Position numbers and translations under genes: made by a program
The notes under the pieces: model-generated
Told to the model about the DNA's origin: nothing
Seen by the model: only the letters and a program-made list of their open reading frames with translations
Database searches by the model: none
Origin: Anaeromyces robustus
Taxonomy: Eukaryota; Neocallimastigomycota; Neocallimastigomycetes; Neocallimastigales; Neocallimastigaceae
NCBI GenBank assembly: GCA_002104895.1
Contig: MCFG01000138.1
Location: 12,501-76,500 of the forward strand
Length of the DNA: 64,000 bases
Direction: 5' to 3'
Shown: positions 1-12,379 of the stretch, in pieces
How positions within the stretch are numbered: the stretch's first letter is position 1
Layout of the letters: every line of letters starts with the position of its first letter

Positions 1-1882
1 TAAAAGATGATAAATTATCATTATTTAGGGTATCATAAATCCAGTTAACATAAGAAAATGCTTCCTCATAAAAATAAAATTTTTCCATTATATTAATTAA
101 AACTTGGAATTGATTTAAATTTGATTTAAATTTAAAAAGTTTTTCTATATATAAATAATCAAGTTTTTGACAATATTGTGAACATTTCCTCCAATTTTCA
201 CTATTTTTTATTTTTATGATTAAATCTATTTTATTATTTTTCGAATAATTTGATGGATTCGATGAAAGTAAATGATAAAATTCAGAATAAAAATATTTAT
301 AATATTTTTGATCTTCAAAATTTAGAAAATGTCTTATCATAAGAGCTGAAAATATACAATTGAATTTTTTTAATAAAATTGAATTAATTGATCTTGGTAA
401 TATAGATAAAGGAAAATTTCTAATGGTATCTTCTTTTATAGATGTCATTTCTATATACATTTTTGTATAATGACGACATAATGAAAAATAATAATCAATC
501 TCCTTTTCATTATTTAAATCTATATTAATATTGGGTAAATATGAATCATTAAAATTTGAAGTATGATTATTATTATCACTATTGTTATCATTATCAATCT
601 TGATTTTTATACATGTGGGTATATAAAAGGAAATAAGAGATGAACTATTTTTATTTGTATAATTATTTAAATAATAAATTAAAATTTCGATAGATTTTTC
701 AACTAATTTAAATGCCCATTTCTTATTATTCTCTTTTTTTAAATAATAAATAACTTTTATAAAATTAGGTTGATAAATATGGTATATAGTTAAATTTTCA
801 GTGATAAATTTTAAAAATGCTTGTTCTTTATATATAAGCTTTGCTGTTTCAAAAGCAAATTTATAAACTTTTATATTTTTATACGGTCTTAAAATAAAAT
901 GTTTTTTAAGTAATTTATAAGCCTTTAATATATCATTAAAAATTATAAAAAGATAAAAAAAAAATTATAAAGTAATATATATAGAGAAAAATAGATATAT
1001 AAAAATATAAAAAAATATTTAAACTTTTAATAATTTTTTTTTTAAAATATTTTGACTATTATAATAAAAGTTAAATTTTATTTAATATATATATATTTAT
1101 ATATATTACCTGAAAATATGCACCATAACTAACACAAACTTCAATTAAAGATTTTAAAATAATTTGAGTATTAATTTTTTCGATACATATATTATTTATA
1201 TATTCAAGGAAGATAATACTATTATTTTTTAAAAAAAAAATAAATATGAGGAATATTTAAATGAATAATATTAATATGCAATTTATGAATTAAAAGTAAA
1301 ATTTTATATACATATATATATATATTACTTGTTTAAATAGTTTGGTATATATGAAGGTATAGAAGCAAAAAAGTCATTTTTATTTATATCGTCATTATTA
1401 CTATTTGACAAATTACTATCTTTATTTATATTATTTCCAATAGAATTTTTATTACTTATAGCATCACCCAATGCAAAGGAAGCTAATTCTCTTAATGAAT
1501 CTACATGATGTTTACTTTTTAAAAGCTTTAATTTCATTTGACTCTGTGGAATATTTTGAGCTTTTATAACATTATTAAATTGATTATCTTTACTTAAAAA
1601 GTTAACTTTTTTAATATGATACATAGTTTTACAGTAATCCAACCATAATCTTATGACAGCTTCTTCAAAACAATCTTTCAATGATCTGACATTTTTCTTT
1701 AACGGAGAAGTAAGAATTTGAATGTCCTTTTCACTAATTTTTGGATAATTATTTGTTTGGTTGGTTCCATTAATAACATTATTATCCTGAAATAAAGAAG
1801 GTGAAACTGTTTCATATTTTTTTAAATGAATTAATTTTGCTTGTATTTGTCTTAAAAGACTTTTATTCTTCTTCTGCCCCAT
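1..1882 (-). CDS. Unrecognised helical-repeat-like protein, 5' part (3 exons, partial)
   Basis: Three exons join in frame: 1882-1329, 1218-1110 and 922 to the window edge. The donors read GTAATA; the acceptors are AG after A/T-rich tracts. About 528 codons are visible and no stop is reached, so the C-terminus lies to the left. The start is the ATG of MGQKKNKSLLRQ. Residues 1-185 are basic, then rich in Asn/Ser. From about residue 186 the protein is a run of amphipathic helices (for example LIEVCVSYGAYFQAYKLLKK across the exon 2/3 junction, later KKWAFKLVEKSIEIL) that resembles degenerate helix-pair repeats of the PPR/TPR kind. That resemblance is only a pattern impression. No catalytic motif, signal peptide or membrane span is seen. 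The gene is divergent from the signal peptidase subunit gene on its right. The gene model is fairly secure; the function is unknown. Confidence 0.72.
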
Positions 1883-3028
1883 TTTTAATTACATTATGTA
1901 ATAAAAATAAATAAATATTCATTAAAACTTTTATCAAATATATATTATAGAAAAAAAAAAAAAAAGGACACTACAATTAGATTGTAAAAATAAAAATAAT
2001 GAAACAAATAAAATATAAAAGTTAAAAAAAAAAAAATTATTTTATATATTGATATTACTTCATTTTATTTGAAGCTATTTTAAAAATAACTATTTAAAAA
2101 ATGTATATATTTCAATTTCAAATAAACGATAAAATTATATTTATTAATTTTCTCCTTAATTTATAACTATAATATTAATTTCATTAAATAAACTATAATT
2201 ATATTTTTATCAAGAAATATAATTGATTCTTTCAGTTACTTAAAAATTATAACATATAATTTATAATTGTTAATACTTTAAAATATTAATAAGTAAATTA
2301 TTTATTACTTATTAATTAATTAAATATTATTTATCTACTTATTTATTTATTTATCTATTTATTTATTATTTATTTATTTACTTATTTATTTATTTATTTA
2401 TTTATTAAATCTCAAATTTATTATAATTTCATTATAATTATTAATTACAAGTCAGTCGATGATTGGTATATTTTTAAAAATAAATAGTTAAGTAAATACA
2501 TACAAATAGAAAAGTAAATAAATTTTTTATAATTGATATATTAAAATTTAAAAAGTAAAACAAAAAAATAGAGAAGTAATAATAAAAACAAATAAAAAAA
2601 AAAAGTAAAAAAAAAAAAAAGTAAATAATTAAATAACAAAAAAAACAATAAATAGAAAGGTAATGATATATACTTAAATATTTTTTTGTTATATAAATAA
2701 TATTATATATATGTTTATTTCATTAAAAACTATTTTTATGTAATGGGAAACTATATCAAACATGAATTAATAATAAACAAAACGAATATAAATTTGAAAA
2801 AAAGAAAGGGAAAAGGGATGAAAAAAGTTTTATCCATTATAAACAAAAACAAATTTTAATAATATAAATTATATTTTATTTCCTTTCACTCTATTATTAT
2901 TTTTCAAAAATAAAATAATATTCGTATAAATATTGAATAATTAACGAAATGATTATTTTCCATTAAATGATATATACATAATTCATATTATTAAAATGTT
3001 TAATAAAATAATTTTACTAATTCTTACT

Positions 3029-3078
<50 letters not shown>

Positions 3079-3135
3079 AAATTTTAAATACATTATTTTA
3101 TATATTATATTATAAATAAATCGATAAATAGCAGG
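1883..3135. other. Divergent intergenic region
   Basis: This spacer lies between two divergently transcribed genes, so both promoters should be in it. It is almost pure A/T, with TTTA-type repeats around 2330-2405 and a long T run near its right end. I see no coding exon, RNA gene or recognisable promoter element. Confidence 0.6.
3031..3074. repeat. 44-nt uninterrupted T tract
   Basis: A pure run of 44 T lies 62 bases upstream of the ATG of the signal peptidase subunit gene. Poly(dA:dT) tracts are known to exclude nucleosomes in fungal promoters, so a promoter role is plausible. Such tracts are also common throughout this window, so position alone proves little. Confidence 0.85.
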
Positions 3136-4349
3136 ATGGAAGAAAAGAAAAATGCTTTTTTTGAATCTGGTATATAATATAAAATTATATAAAGAGATTT
3201 AATTTTTTTAAATTTTAATTAATTTTATTATCTATATTAATATTTATGTGTATATACATATATTATTATATTATTAATAAATTTTATTATTTAAATTTTA
3301 TTATTATTTGTAATAATTTAAACATAATTATCATAATAATGCTATCAATCAAATAAATTTTGAATCATAATTATCATAATAATATTATCAATCAAATAAA
3401 TTTTAACAGTTAAAGATTTAAAAATTAAGAAATACTCTAATGTTGATGTTCAATATGCTGTTGAAAATGCAATTGGAAAAGTAATAATGAAAAAAAAAAA
3501 AAAGAAAGAAAGAAAGAAATAGATAAAATATTTAATTACATAATTTGTATAATGAAATTTAATTAATTATAATTTTCGATTTTATTAATTATATTTTATC
3601 TATAATATATATAAAGTTATTCACTAAATACTATGGATATACTGAAGATCATAAGCACAGTAATATTTATTTAGCATTAGGTTATACTGCTAGTTTGATT
3701 GCTGGTGCTGCAAGTCTTTATTCATACTTAAACCCATTTGAAAAATGTAAAGGAATTTTAGTTGTTTCAGTTTCATTGTATCCTTATTTTTTATATAAAA
3801 AATACATATTAATATACATATAAATAATATATAAAATAATTGATAATAAGAATAATAATAACAAAAAATATGAAATAATGAAATAATATATATAATAAAA
3901 AAGTTATATTATCCTATTAGTTATTTGCTAATAATTATAGATATTTCATTTTATGTGGTATTATGACTATTTACAACAAATATGTTAAGAAAAATGAAAT
4001 TTTCAATGGAAACAAAAAGGATGAAAAAGATGTATGTGATAAAATATAATTCAACAAATAATACACTATATATAATTTTTTTATATATTTTAATATTCAT
4101 ATATATATATATTAAATATAAATTTTTTTTTACTGTATTTTAAAATACTAGATTAAATCAGTTACTGTTAGTTCTAAAAACGAAAAATACAGTGATATAG
4201 TTGAAATTACTATTGAATTAAAAGAAGGTACTAAATTAACTAAAAAATCATTAAAGAAATCTTATGGTAGTTGGTTTGATGAAGAGGGTAACTTTGTTCC
4301 AAGTGCCTTTTTAAAGGATATTGAAAATATTTTAGAAAAGAAACAATAA
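3136..4349 (+). CDS. SPCS2: Signal peptidase complex subunit 2 (Spc2/SPCS2 family)
   Basis: Five exons (3136-3169, 3410-3480, 3617-3777, 3941-4031, 4152-4349) join in frame to a 184-residue protein, close to the usual length of the family. Residues 52-72 and 81-100 form two membrane spans separated by the short loop LNPFEKCKG. This matches the family pattern of span, (L/M)HPFPESKP loop, then a span ending in GILTIY; here it ends in GIMTIYNKY. The C-terminal cytosolic half keeps the SYGSWFDEEGNFVPSAF segment, corresponding to the family's FFDHSGTLV..AY region. By family knowledge, it is a non-catalytic subunit of the ER-membrane signal peptidase complex that cleaves signal peptides during secretion. 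The start is the first ATG, with no in-frame alternative upstream. Confident call from motif and topology. Confidence 0.9.
3323..3404 (+). repeat. 39-bp tandem duplication in SPCS2 intron 1
   Basis: Two copies (3323-3361 and 3366-3404) of a 39-bp sequence beginning CATAATTATCATAATAAT differ at two bases. The second copy ends five bases before the intron 1/exon 2 border at 3409/3410, so the duplication reaches the 3' splice-site region. Confidence 0.8.
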
Positions 4350-5486
4350 ATTAAATTAAATCAATGAAATAAAAAATAATAATAATAATAATAAAATAAT
4401 AAATAAAATAAAAATAAAATAATAAAATATTAATATATCAAAATCAACATTTATATAAGCAAATACAGTAAATTAAATCTATAAATACTTTTCTGTCTTA
4501 GATAATAAAAATAAATATAATTAAATATTGTATAAATAATAAAATATCCAAAAAAAAAAATCTTTTCAATATTAAGCACATAAAAAAAATAAAAAAAAAA
4601 TAAAAAAAATAAAATAAAATAAAATAAAATAACATAAATAAAAAATTATGAAATAATTATTTTTATTTTTAAATATTATTTTAATATTAATGTTTTGAAA
4701 AATAAAACTTGGGAATGACTAAATTTGTAGAGAACATTTTAATATAATAATTTTTATATGTCAGCATAAAAATATTAATTATTATATTTTAACATTATAT
4801 ATAAAAAATATAGAATTGTTTATTTTTATTTAATTTTTTTTATTTTTACTCTTTATATTATGTTGTTAATGTTTAAAAGTGTAATATTTCTGTATATTTG
4901 TTTAATCCTCTTAATTGAAATAATTTTCTGTATCTTTTCTAAATTAAAATCAGATCTTTTTTTATTATTTATTTATTTATATATTTATTTATTTATTTAT
5001 TTATTTGCTTAAAGTAATAAAAATTTTGTTTGTTTACATTACCATCTTTCAGTTCAATGATTGGTCTAAAACGAATGTATCAATATATTTCCATTATATT
5101 CCTATATACATATTTACATTATTTTATTTATAATTAATATATTAATTTATGCGTATAATTTTATTAATAATAACATATTTTGACACTTTTTTTTTTTTCT
5201 TTGCAAAAAAAAATAAAAAAAATTTTATAATATTTAATGATAGAAAAAAAAAATTTAATATTTTATTAATAAATAGTAAATACTTTTTATTTTAAAAATA
5301 AATATTATTTTTTTTTTCATTATATCATTTAAAACGTTATAAATCATAATTATAAAATTATTTTTATAAAGATAACATAATTATTATCATTAATTAATTT
5401 TAATTTATATATAGAATAATACGAAATACTTTTTTTTTTATCTTTATTTTTCACTTTAATAATTTTATATAATATAATAGAGCCAG
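4350..5486. other. Intergenic region
   Basis: This spacer separates two genes on the same strand. It holds A-rich microsatellite-like sequence after the SPCS2 stop and TTTA repeats near 4965-5005. A short stretch near 4860-5075 is slightly richer in G/C, but I could not find an open exon or RNA fold in it. Confidence 0.55.
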
Positions 5487-6646
5487 ATGTCGACTATGCT
5501 TGGAATTAAAAAAGAATATTCAAAGAATTTTGAAGAAGAATCTGAAACTTATTTAAATAGTTTAGCACAATTTCCAAAAATTCAAATTGATAAAACTGCT
5601 ATTACTAAAGGTTTTAATGTTAATTTAGTAGATGAGATTAAAGGAAATAATTTAAAAGATTGGACTTTATATGCTTATCAAAAATATTTTACTTTTCAAA
5701 GTAGACAATATCTTAATAAAACCGATGATGATAATGATGAATTAAAAGAAATTTCTAATTCTAAATATGATATAAAACAATTAGAACAAACATTAAAAGA
5801 AACATTAAATAAAGATGTTATATCCGATGTTACTTCCAGTCAAGAACAATTAAATGTCATTACAAAAACTTTAACAGATTTCAATAAAACTATCAAAAGT
5901 TGGATGAACCAATCAGTATTAAAATCTTCTTTTGAAGATCTTGATATCTTAGAAGTTGATCAAATTTACAGAGATTTCCTTCTTTCTTCAAAAAAAGATA
6001 TTATTGTTAATTTATTACAATTATTAAATACTATTGAAAATGAAAAATCCAATTTAAAAATAAATAATAAAGATTTTGGTTTATTAAAACCTTCTCTTAT
6101 TTCAGAAGGTATTGAAGAGTTAAAAAGTATGAAAAAGAATTATAATAAAAATTCTGTATTCTCAATTATTCAAGAAATTAATTCTTTAAATTCAATTATC
6201 GAAAAATTGAAGGATTCATTTGAAAAAGCTTTAAAGTAAATTTCTTTTCATTTTATATATATAAATTTATTAAAAAAAAATGTTATTTTAATCTATAATG
6301 GAAGAAAAATGATTATTATAAAATTTAAATTCTAAATTTATATTTATATTTTATATTTTATATTTTATATTTTATATTTTATATTTTATATTTTATATTA
6401 TATTTATATTTATATTTATATTTATATTTATATTTATATTTATATTTATATTTATATTTATATTTATATTTATATTTATATTTATATTTATATTTATATT
6501 TATGTTTATACTATTTCAATACAAAAACTTTTATATATATTAATATTTGTATTTTTTTTTTATTTATATTTTTAATTATTAACAACTATTGTATAACATA
6601 TAAAATATAATTATATATATATATTTATATATACCTGTTTATATAT

Positions 6647-6703
<57 letters not shown>

Positions 6704-7991
6704 AATTAGATTTGAAAGTGAAAGAATTTGGTGTTTTTCAAATGCTCTTTTAAACTCTTGGAATGACATTCAAAAAAAGAATAATGAAATAGATATTAAT
6801 AAGAAAAAATTAGTAAATGTATTTAATTCAAATAATAAATCAACATCAAAATTTGCAGATTATTGGAATGATAATGTTGCTTCCCATATTAAAAAGGGAA
6901 AGAAAAAGAAGGGATCTGATAATTTTATGAAAGGAAAAACAGATGAAGAAATTTTAGAATATATGGATAAAACTTTTGAAGATTTCTTTAAAAATAAAAG
7001 TTTATATAATCAAAAATGGAAGGAAGAAGTTTTAATGAAAAGTATTGAAAATCAAAGAGGTATTATTAAAAGTATTCAAGATAGTTTTGTATCTAATTTA
7101 ACAAAACAAAAAGAACGACTTTCCATGGCCGTTGATGGAGACGAAGAATATAGAAGTAAATATCAAGATTTATTAGAAGGATGTCAAAATCAATTAGATG
7201 AATGTACAAAAATTCAAGAAAATTGGGAAGAAGAAGTTAATACTTTCCTTAAAAATAATGAAGAAGCTCAACAAAAATTAGAAGAACAATTTAATGAACT
7301 TATTACAGAATATAAAAAATCTATTAATTTAACAGGTCGTTTAGAAACGGTGAATAAGAAAGATTTTATGAAACAAATTAAATCTGCTGAAAATCAAGCC
7401 AATTCTAATTGTTCTAAAGATTTAATGAATGATATATTTAAAATTGAAAAATTAAATGATATATTTGTTGAATCTTTAATTTGTTTATTGAAAGAAGGTG
7501 GATTAAATAAAAATATTTTTGATCAAGCAAGATATTATACAATTCGTATAAATCCAAAATATAAAGAACTTGTTGAAAAAAGAAAAAATATTTTAAGTCG
7601 TTGTCAAAATGAAATTATGGCAGGTTTTATTAATATGGGTATTAAATTAGATAGTATGTTTATTGAAGAATCTTGTAGAATGACAGAAACTTCTATAACT
7701 TTCCAAAAATTAGGTATTTCTGTTTCTAATTCTAAAAAGAGTAAAAAGAAGGCTAATAAAAAGAAGAAGAAGAAGAATGCTACTTCTTCAACTGGTGCTG
7801 ATACTAATGCTACTACTTCAACTGTAACTTCAGCAGCTACTTCTGCTAATGTTTCTGGTGATGAAGATGAAACTATAGAACCTAATACTACTGAAACTTC
7901 TACTCCATTAACAAAATCAAATAATGTTGAAACTAATGTTGAAACTAAAATTGAAACTGAAGAAAATAAATCTAAAATAAAATCAACTTCA

Positions 7992-8024
<33 letters not shown>

Positions 8025-10055
8025 CATACATTATCTAAAGCTGCTATTAATGAAAATTTAATAAAGAATTCTATTGAAAATACCGAAAAGATTCTTCAAA
8101 AGGAAATAATAAATGCTGAAAAGAAACCAACAAAAATGCTTTTTACTGATATTGTTAATAAACCTGTTGAAAAGAAAGAACCCACTCCAAAAAAAATAGT
8201 TAATGCTAATACTAAGACAAATGAAGCACCAATAAAATCTAATAAAATTGATACTACTACTACTACTACAACTACAAAACCAAAAGAAAAAATATCTAAA
8301 AATAATGAACAAAAAAAGAAAGAAATGACTAAATCATCAATAAAAGAACAAAAACCAAAACAAGAATCAAAACAAATAAAGAAACAACAAAATAATGAAT
8401 CAAAACAAGTAAAGAAGCAACAAAATGATGAACCAAAACAAGACGAAGTACAAAAACAACAAAATGATGAAGTAAAACAAAAACAACAACAAGAACAACA
8501 ACAAGAACCAGAACCAGAACCAGAACAACAAGAAGAAGAACAAGAACAAGAACAAGAAACAATATCAGAATTAGTACAAGAAAATAAAGAAGATGAAATT
8601 CCAAAAACAGATTTAATTAATGAAGATATTTTCATTAATGGTTCAAATAATAAAGAACCTTATGAAGATTTTAATCTTTTCAAACCACATGATGATTTAT
8701 TAAATAAAACTTCTATTATTATATCTCCAACAATTCCTACAATTCCAACAACTACTTCCAATGAAGTTCAATCTATACTTGATACATTAAAAAATATTAA
8801 TAATATCGATATAACTGCAACTAATTCATCTCTACTTTCAAATCATTTAAATAATAACGATGTTACTAATACTAATACTAATTCTACTACACCTACACCT
8901 ACTAATAATAATAATTTCCCTATATCATCACCAATACCTATAGGAACTAATCCATCATCAGTTTTACCTGGTATTCCAAATCTTTCCTCCATACCTATGC
9001 CAACTTTCCCACCTAATCTTTTCAATATGACAACAAATTCTACACCATCCCCTTCACCATCATTAACTTTAGCCTCACAATCCCCTGAACAACTTATGAT
9101 AATGGTAAATCATTTACAAAGTGAAAATCAACAACTTAAACTTTCTATTAGTAATGTTATGCAACAAATGCAACAATATATTGATCAAAAATGTAAAGAA
9201 GTCTCTGATATATCTGTCGAATATAATCGTCTTAAACTTCAACTTATAGAAAAAACTCATCAATGTTCTAATTTAGAAGAAGATCTTAAAATACAAAAAA
9301 TGATAAATCAAGATCAAAATCATAAAATTGAAAATTTAAAAAATAAAATTGATGGACTTTTACATCATCATCAACAACATCAACATCATCATCATTTTAA
9401 TTCTTCTAATTCTAATTCTACCATGGGTGGACGTTCCAATAGTAATAATAGTAATAATAATGAAAATGATGGTATATATCGTCCACCAAAAATGAGAAAT
9501 AATAGTAATAGTGGTTCAGGAGGAGGAGGATTCCATCATTTTACCAAATTTGATAAATCTAATAGTTTTAATTCAGGACGTTCCAATAGTTTTAATAAAT
9601 ATAATAATAATAATAATAATAATAAGAATTCTAAACCTCCAGGTTTAGAACATAATGGTTGGAGAAAACAAACCAGTAAAGGAGGATCCTCCTCCTCATC
9701 ATTACATTTTTCAAATAAAAAGGAAGAAGTTGATCATTCTATACCAACTTCAAATATATTTGCAAATTTAAATGATGATGAACATGATAGTGAAACTGAA
9801 ACCGAAACAGAAAATGAAATTGAAAATGAAAATGAAAATGAAAGTGAAAATGAAAATATGGTAGAAGAACCAGAATCAGAAAATGAAGAAAATGAAGAAG
9901 AAGAAGGGGAAGAAGAAGAAGAAGAAGAAGAAGAAGAAGAAGAAATAAAAGAAGAAGAAAATGAAGTAGAAAATTCTAATACTATTATTCCAGAACCAGA
10001 ACCAATGCCAGAAATAGAAGCCACTACTACTTCAGCTGCTGAATTATTGGGTTAA
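5487..10055 (+). CDS. Unrecognised 1364-residue coiled-coil, low-complexity protein
   Basis: Two exons, 5487-6235 and 6710-10055, join in phase 2 across KALK/FESERIWCF. The first exon otherwise stops at the intron's own TAA. Residues 1 to about 580 are helical and charged, likely coiled coil, with conserved-looking Trp/Cys positions (RIWCFSNALLNSW). About residues 590-603 are a Lys cluster (KKSKKKANKKKKKKN), a possible nuclear or nucleolar signal. After that come Thr/Ser-rich, Asn-run, Gln/Glu-rich and Ser/Thr/Pro-rich segments. A second coiled coil lies at about residues 1040-1130, followed by a His run, Asn/Ser/Gly stretches and a strongly acidic tail at about 1273-1335 before SAAELLG. I see no enzyme motif, signal peptide or membrane span. 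I do not recognise the family. A structural, cytoskeletal or RNA-associated role is possible but unproven. Confidence 0.8.
6348..6503 (+). repeat. TTTTATA then TTTATA microsatellite in intron
   Basis: About seven copies of a 7-bp unit (TTTTATA) pass into about sixteen copies of a 6-bp unit (TTTATA). The array fills much of the 474-bp intron of the 1364-residue protein gene. Confidence 0.85.
6649..6702 (+). repeat. 54-nt T tract directly before a 3' splice site
   Basis: An uninterrupted run of about 54 T ends seven bases before the intron/exon border at 6709/6710 (GAATTAG, then exon). It would serve as the polypyrimidine tract of this intron, far longer than needed. Exact length may vary between strains or suffer sequencing error. 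Confidence 0.8.
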
Positions 10056-12379
10056 AAATAAAATAATAAATAAATAAATAATAAATAATAATAATAATAA
10101 TAATAATAAAAGAATGATTTTATATGAATAAAGACAATAATATATAAAATATAATATAGATATTATATAAATAAACATAAAATAAATAATTAAATAAATA
10201 ATTAAATAAAATCGTTATTATTTTTTATATTTTTTATTTTTTATTATATTATTTTTAATAAAAAAAAAAAAATTTTTTTTATTTATTATTTAATACTTTT
10301 TTTTTTATGATGACTTTTTTTTTATGACAAATTCATTATACACTTTTTTCATTTTATATTAATATATATTTTTATAAAAAAAAAAAATCTTTTTTTTTTT
10401 TTTTTTTTTTTTTTCCCTTCATATATATTTAATATTATAATAATTTTCTATTAATTCAATATTTTAAAAATATACAAATAAAATAAAATAAAAAATAAAA
10501 ATAAAATATTAAAAATCATAAAAATAAAAATAAAAATAACATATCAGAATATTTTCTAAATAATTATTATTTTTAAAAAACAAAGATAATTATCATCAGA
10601 AATATTTAATATCATATATTTATAACTTGTTTATATTTATTTTCATTTTTTTTTTTTTTTTTTTTTGTATTTATTATCATATATTTATAACTTGTTTATA
10701 TTTTATTATAATTTTTTTATAATAATATATATATATATATATAATTAATTATAATTTTAAACAAATTTTTTTATATTTTCATGATTTCAATAAATTCCCA
10801 TTTTTGGAAAATATTTCCATAATTAACACAAAAAGAAAAAAAAAAAGAAAAAGAAAAATTTTTTTTTTTATTTTTATATTTTATTTTTTATTGTGTAACT
10901 TTTTTGTTGTTGTTGTATTCTATTATTAAAAAAAAAAAATTATGAATCATTTTTTTGTAACCCTTTTTTTTTTTTTTATTTATTTACAATATAAAAAAAA
11001 TTTTTTTTTTAGATGATTATAAAAAAATCTATATATTTATATAAAATAAGAAGAAAAAGAATAAAGAAAAAGAAAAATAATAATAAAAAATAAACTAAAC
11101 AAATAACTTTTAAAACTATATCATATTATATAATAAAAACATATCTATATTTATATATTTATACTACATTATATGATTATATGATTATACAGTTATACAT
11201 TATAATTAATAAATACTATTTGAAATAATATATTATATAATTATAATAAAAAAAAGAAAAAATAGATTTTCTTTTACTTTTTACTTATTCTTTCTTATTA
11301 TTTTCCTTTATCTTTTCTCTCTCTTCTTTACTCTTATTTTTTTTTTTTTTTACCTATTCTCTTTATTTTCATTTTCTTTCTTTTTTTTTCCCTTTCTATT
11401 ATATATATATATATATATAATTATAACTTATTTAATAATATATATTATATTATATATATATTTTATATTATTATTATTCTTATTTTTATTTATATATTTT
11501 ATATATTTATATATTTATATATTTGTATATATTTTTTATTCTATTATAACGGAATTATAGATATATATCATTCAAAATATTATTATTACTAATAATAATA
11601 ATAAAATAAAAAAATTCTTTCTTTTTTTTTTTTTTATTTTTTATTTTTTATATAATTTATATAAATATATAGAATAGATAGAAAATTATTTCTATTTTCT
11701 TATTTCTTTTTAATTATTTTTTTGAATTATTTTATTACTGCTGTTTTTTTTTTTTTTTTTTGATATATTTATATTAATATTTAATAATAGATTAAATTTT
11801 ATTTATTTATTTATTTATTTAGTATTATTATTATTAATTTTTTTTTCTTTTTTTAAAAAAAAAAAGATTTTTTTTAATAATTTTGTTATATTGTATATTG
11901 TATTATTTATTATTTATATATATTTTCTTTCTGTTGTATGATATTTATTTATATATATATAAATTAATTTAATTTTTTTTTTCTTATGAATTTTCTTGTT
12001 TAATTTCTTATATATATTACACATATTTTTTTAAATAATATTAAAAAAAAAAATATTGAATAAAAAAAAAGATATTTAAAAATAAGAAAATGGAAAAAAA
12101 AATTTTTATGTAAATATATAAAAAAAAAAAAAAAAAAAAAGAAAAAAAGAAAAAAAAATAAATATTAGATTTTTTTATCTATTTCTTTTTTTCTTTCTTT
12201 TTTTCTTTCTTTTTTTTTTTTTCCTTTTTTTTTTTAGTTTTTTTTTTTTTTTTTAAGTTTATATTATTATATGATATAGAAATTAGATGAATTATATATG
12301 ATTATTATTATTTTGCTATTCTAAAAAAAAAAAAAAAATAAAAAATTTAATTTTTATTTTTTAATTTTTATTTTTTTTT
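10056..12379. other. Convergent intergenic region, no gene seen
   Basis: This spacer lies between two convergent genes, so it holds both 3' ends. It consists of A/T with long A and T runs (for example around 10390, 10650, 11750 and 12120), AT dinucleotide runs near 11400 and 10720, and C/T-rich stretches near 11270-11390 and 12180-12235. No ORF, RNA gene or strong hairpin was recognised. Confidence 0.6.

Noticed and set aside
8058-8635. Minus-strand open frames opposite the 1364-residue protein gene
   Set aside because: They are shadows of Gln/Glu/Lys and Thr codon runs on the coding strand, composed of Cys/Ser/Phe/Val repeats without start context or splicing logic.
9734-10024. Ser-rich minus-strand frame (96 codons)
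   Set aside because: It is the complement of the acidic GAA/GAT-rich tail of the plus-strand gene; its poly-Ser is a direct product of that repeat.
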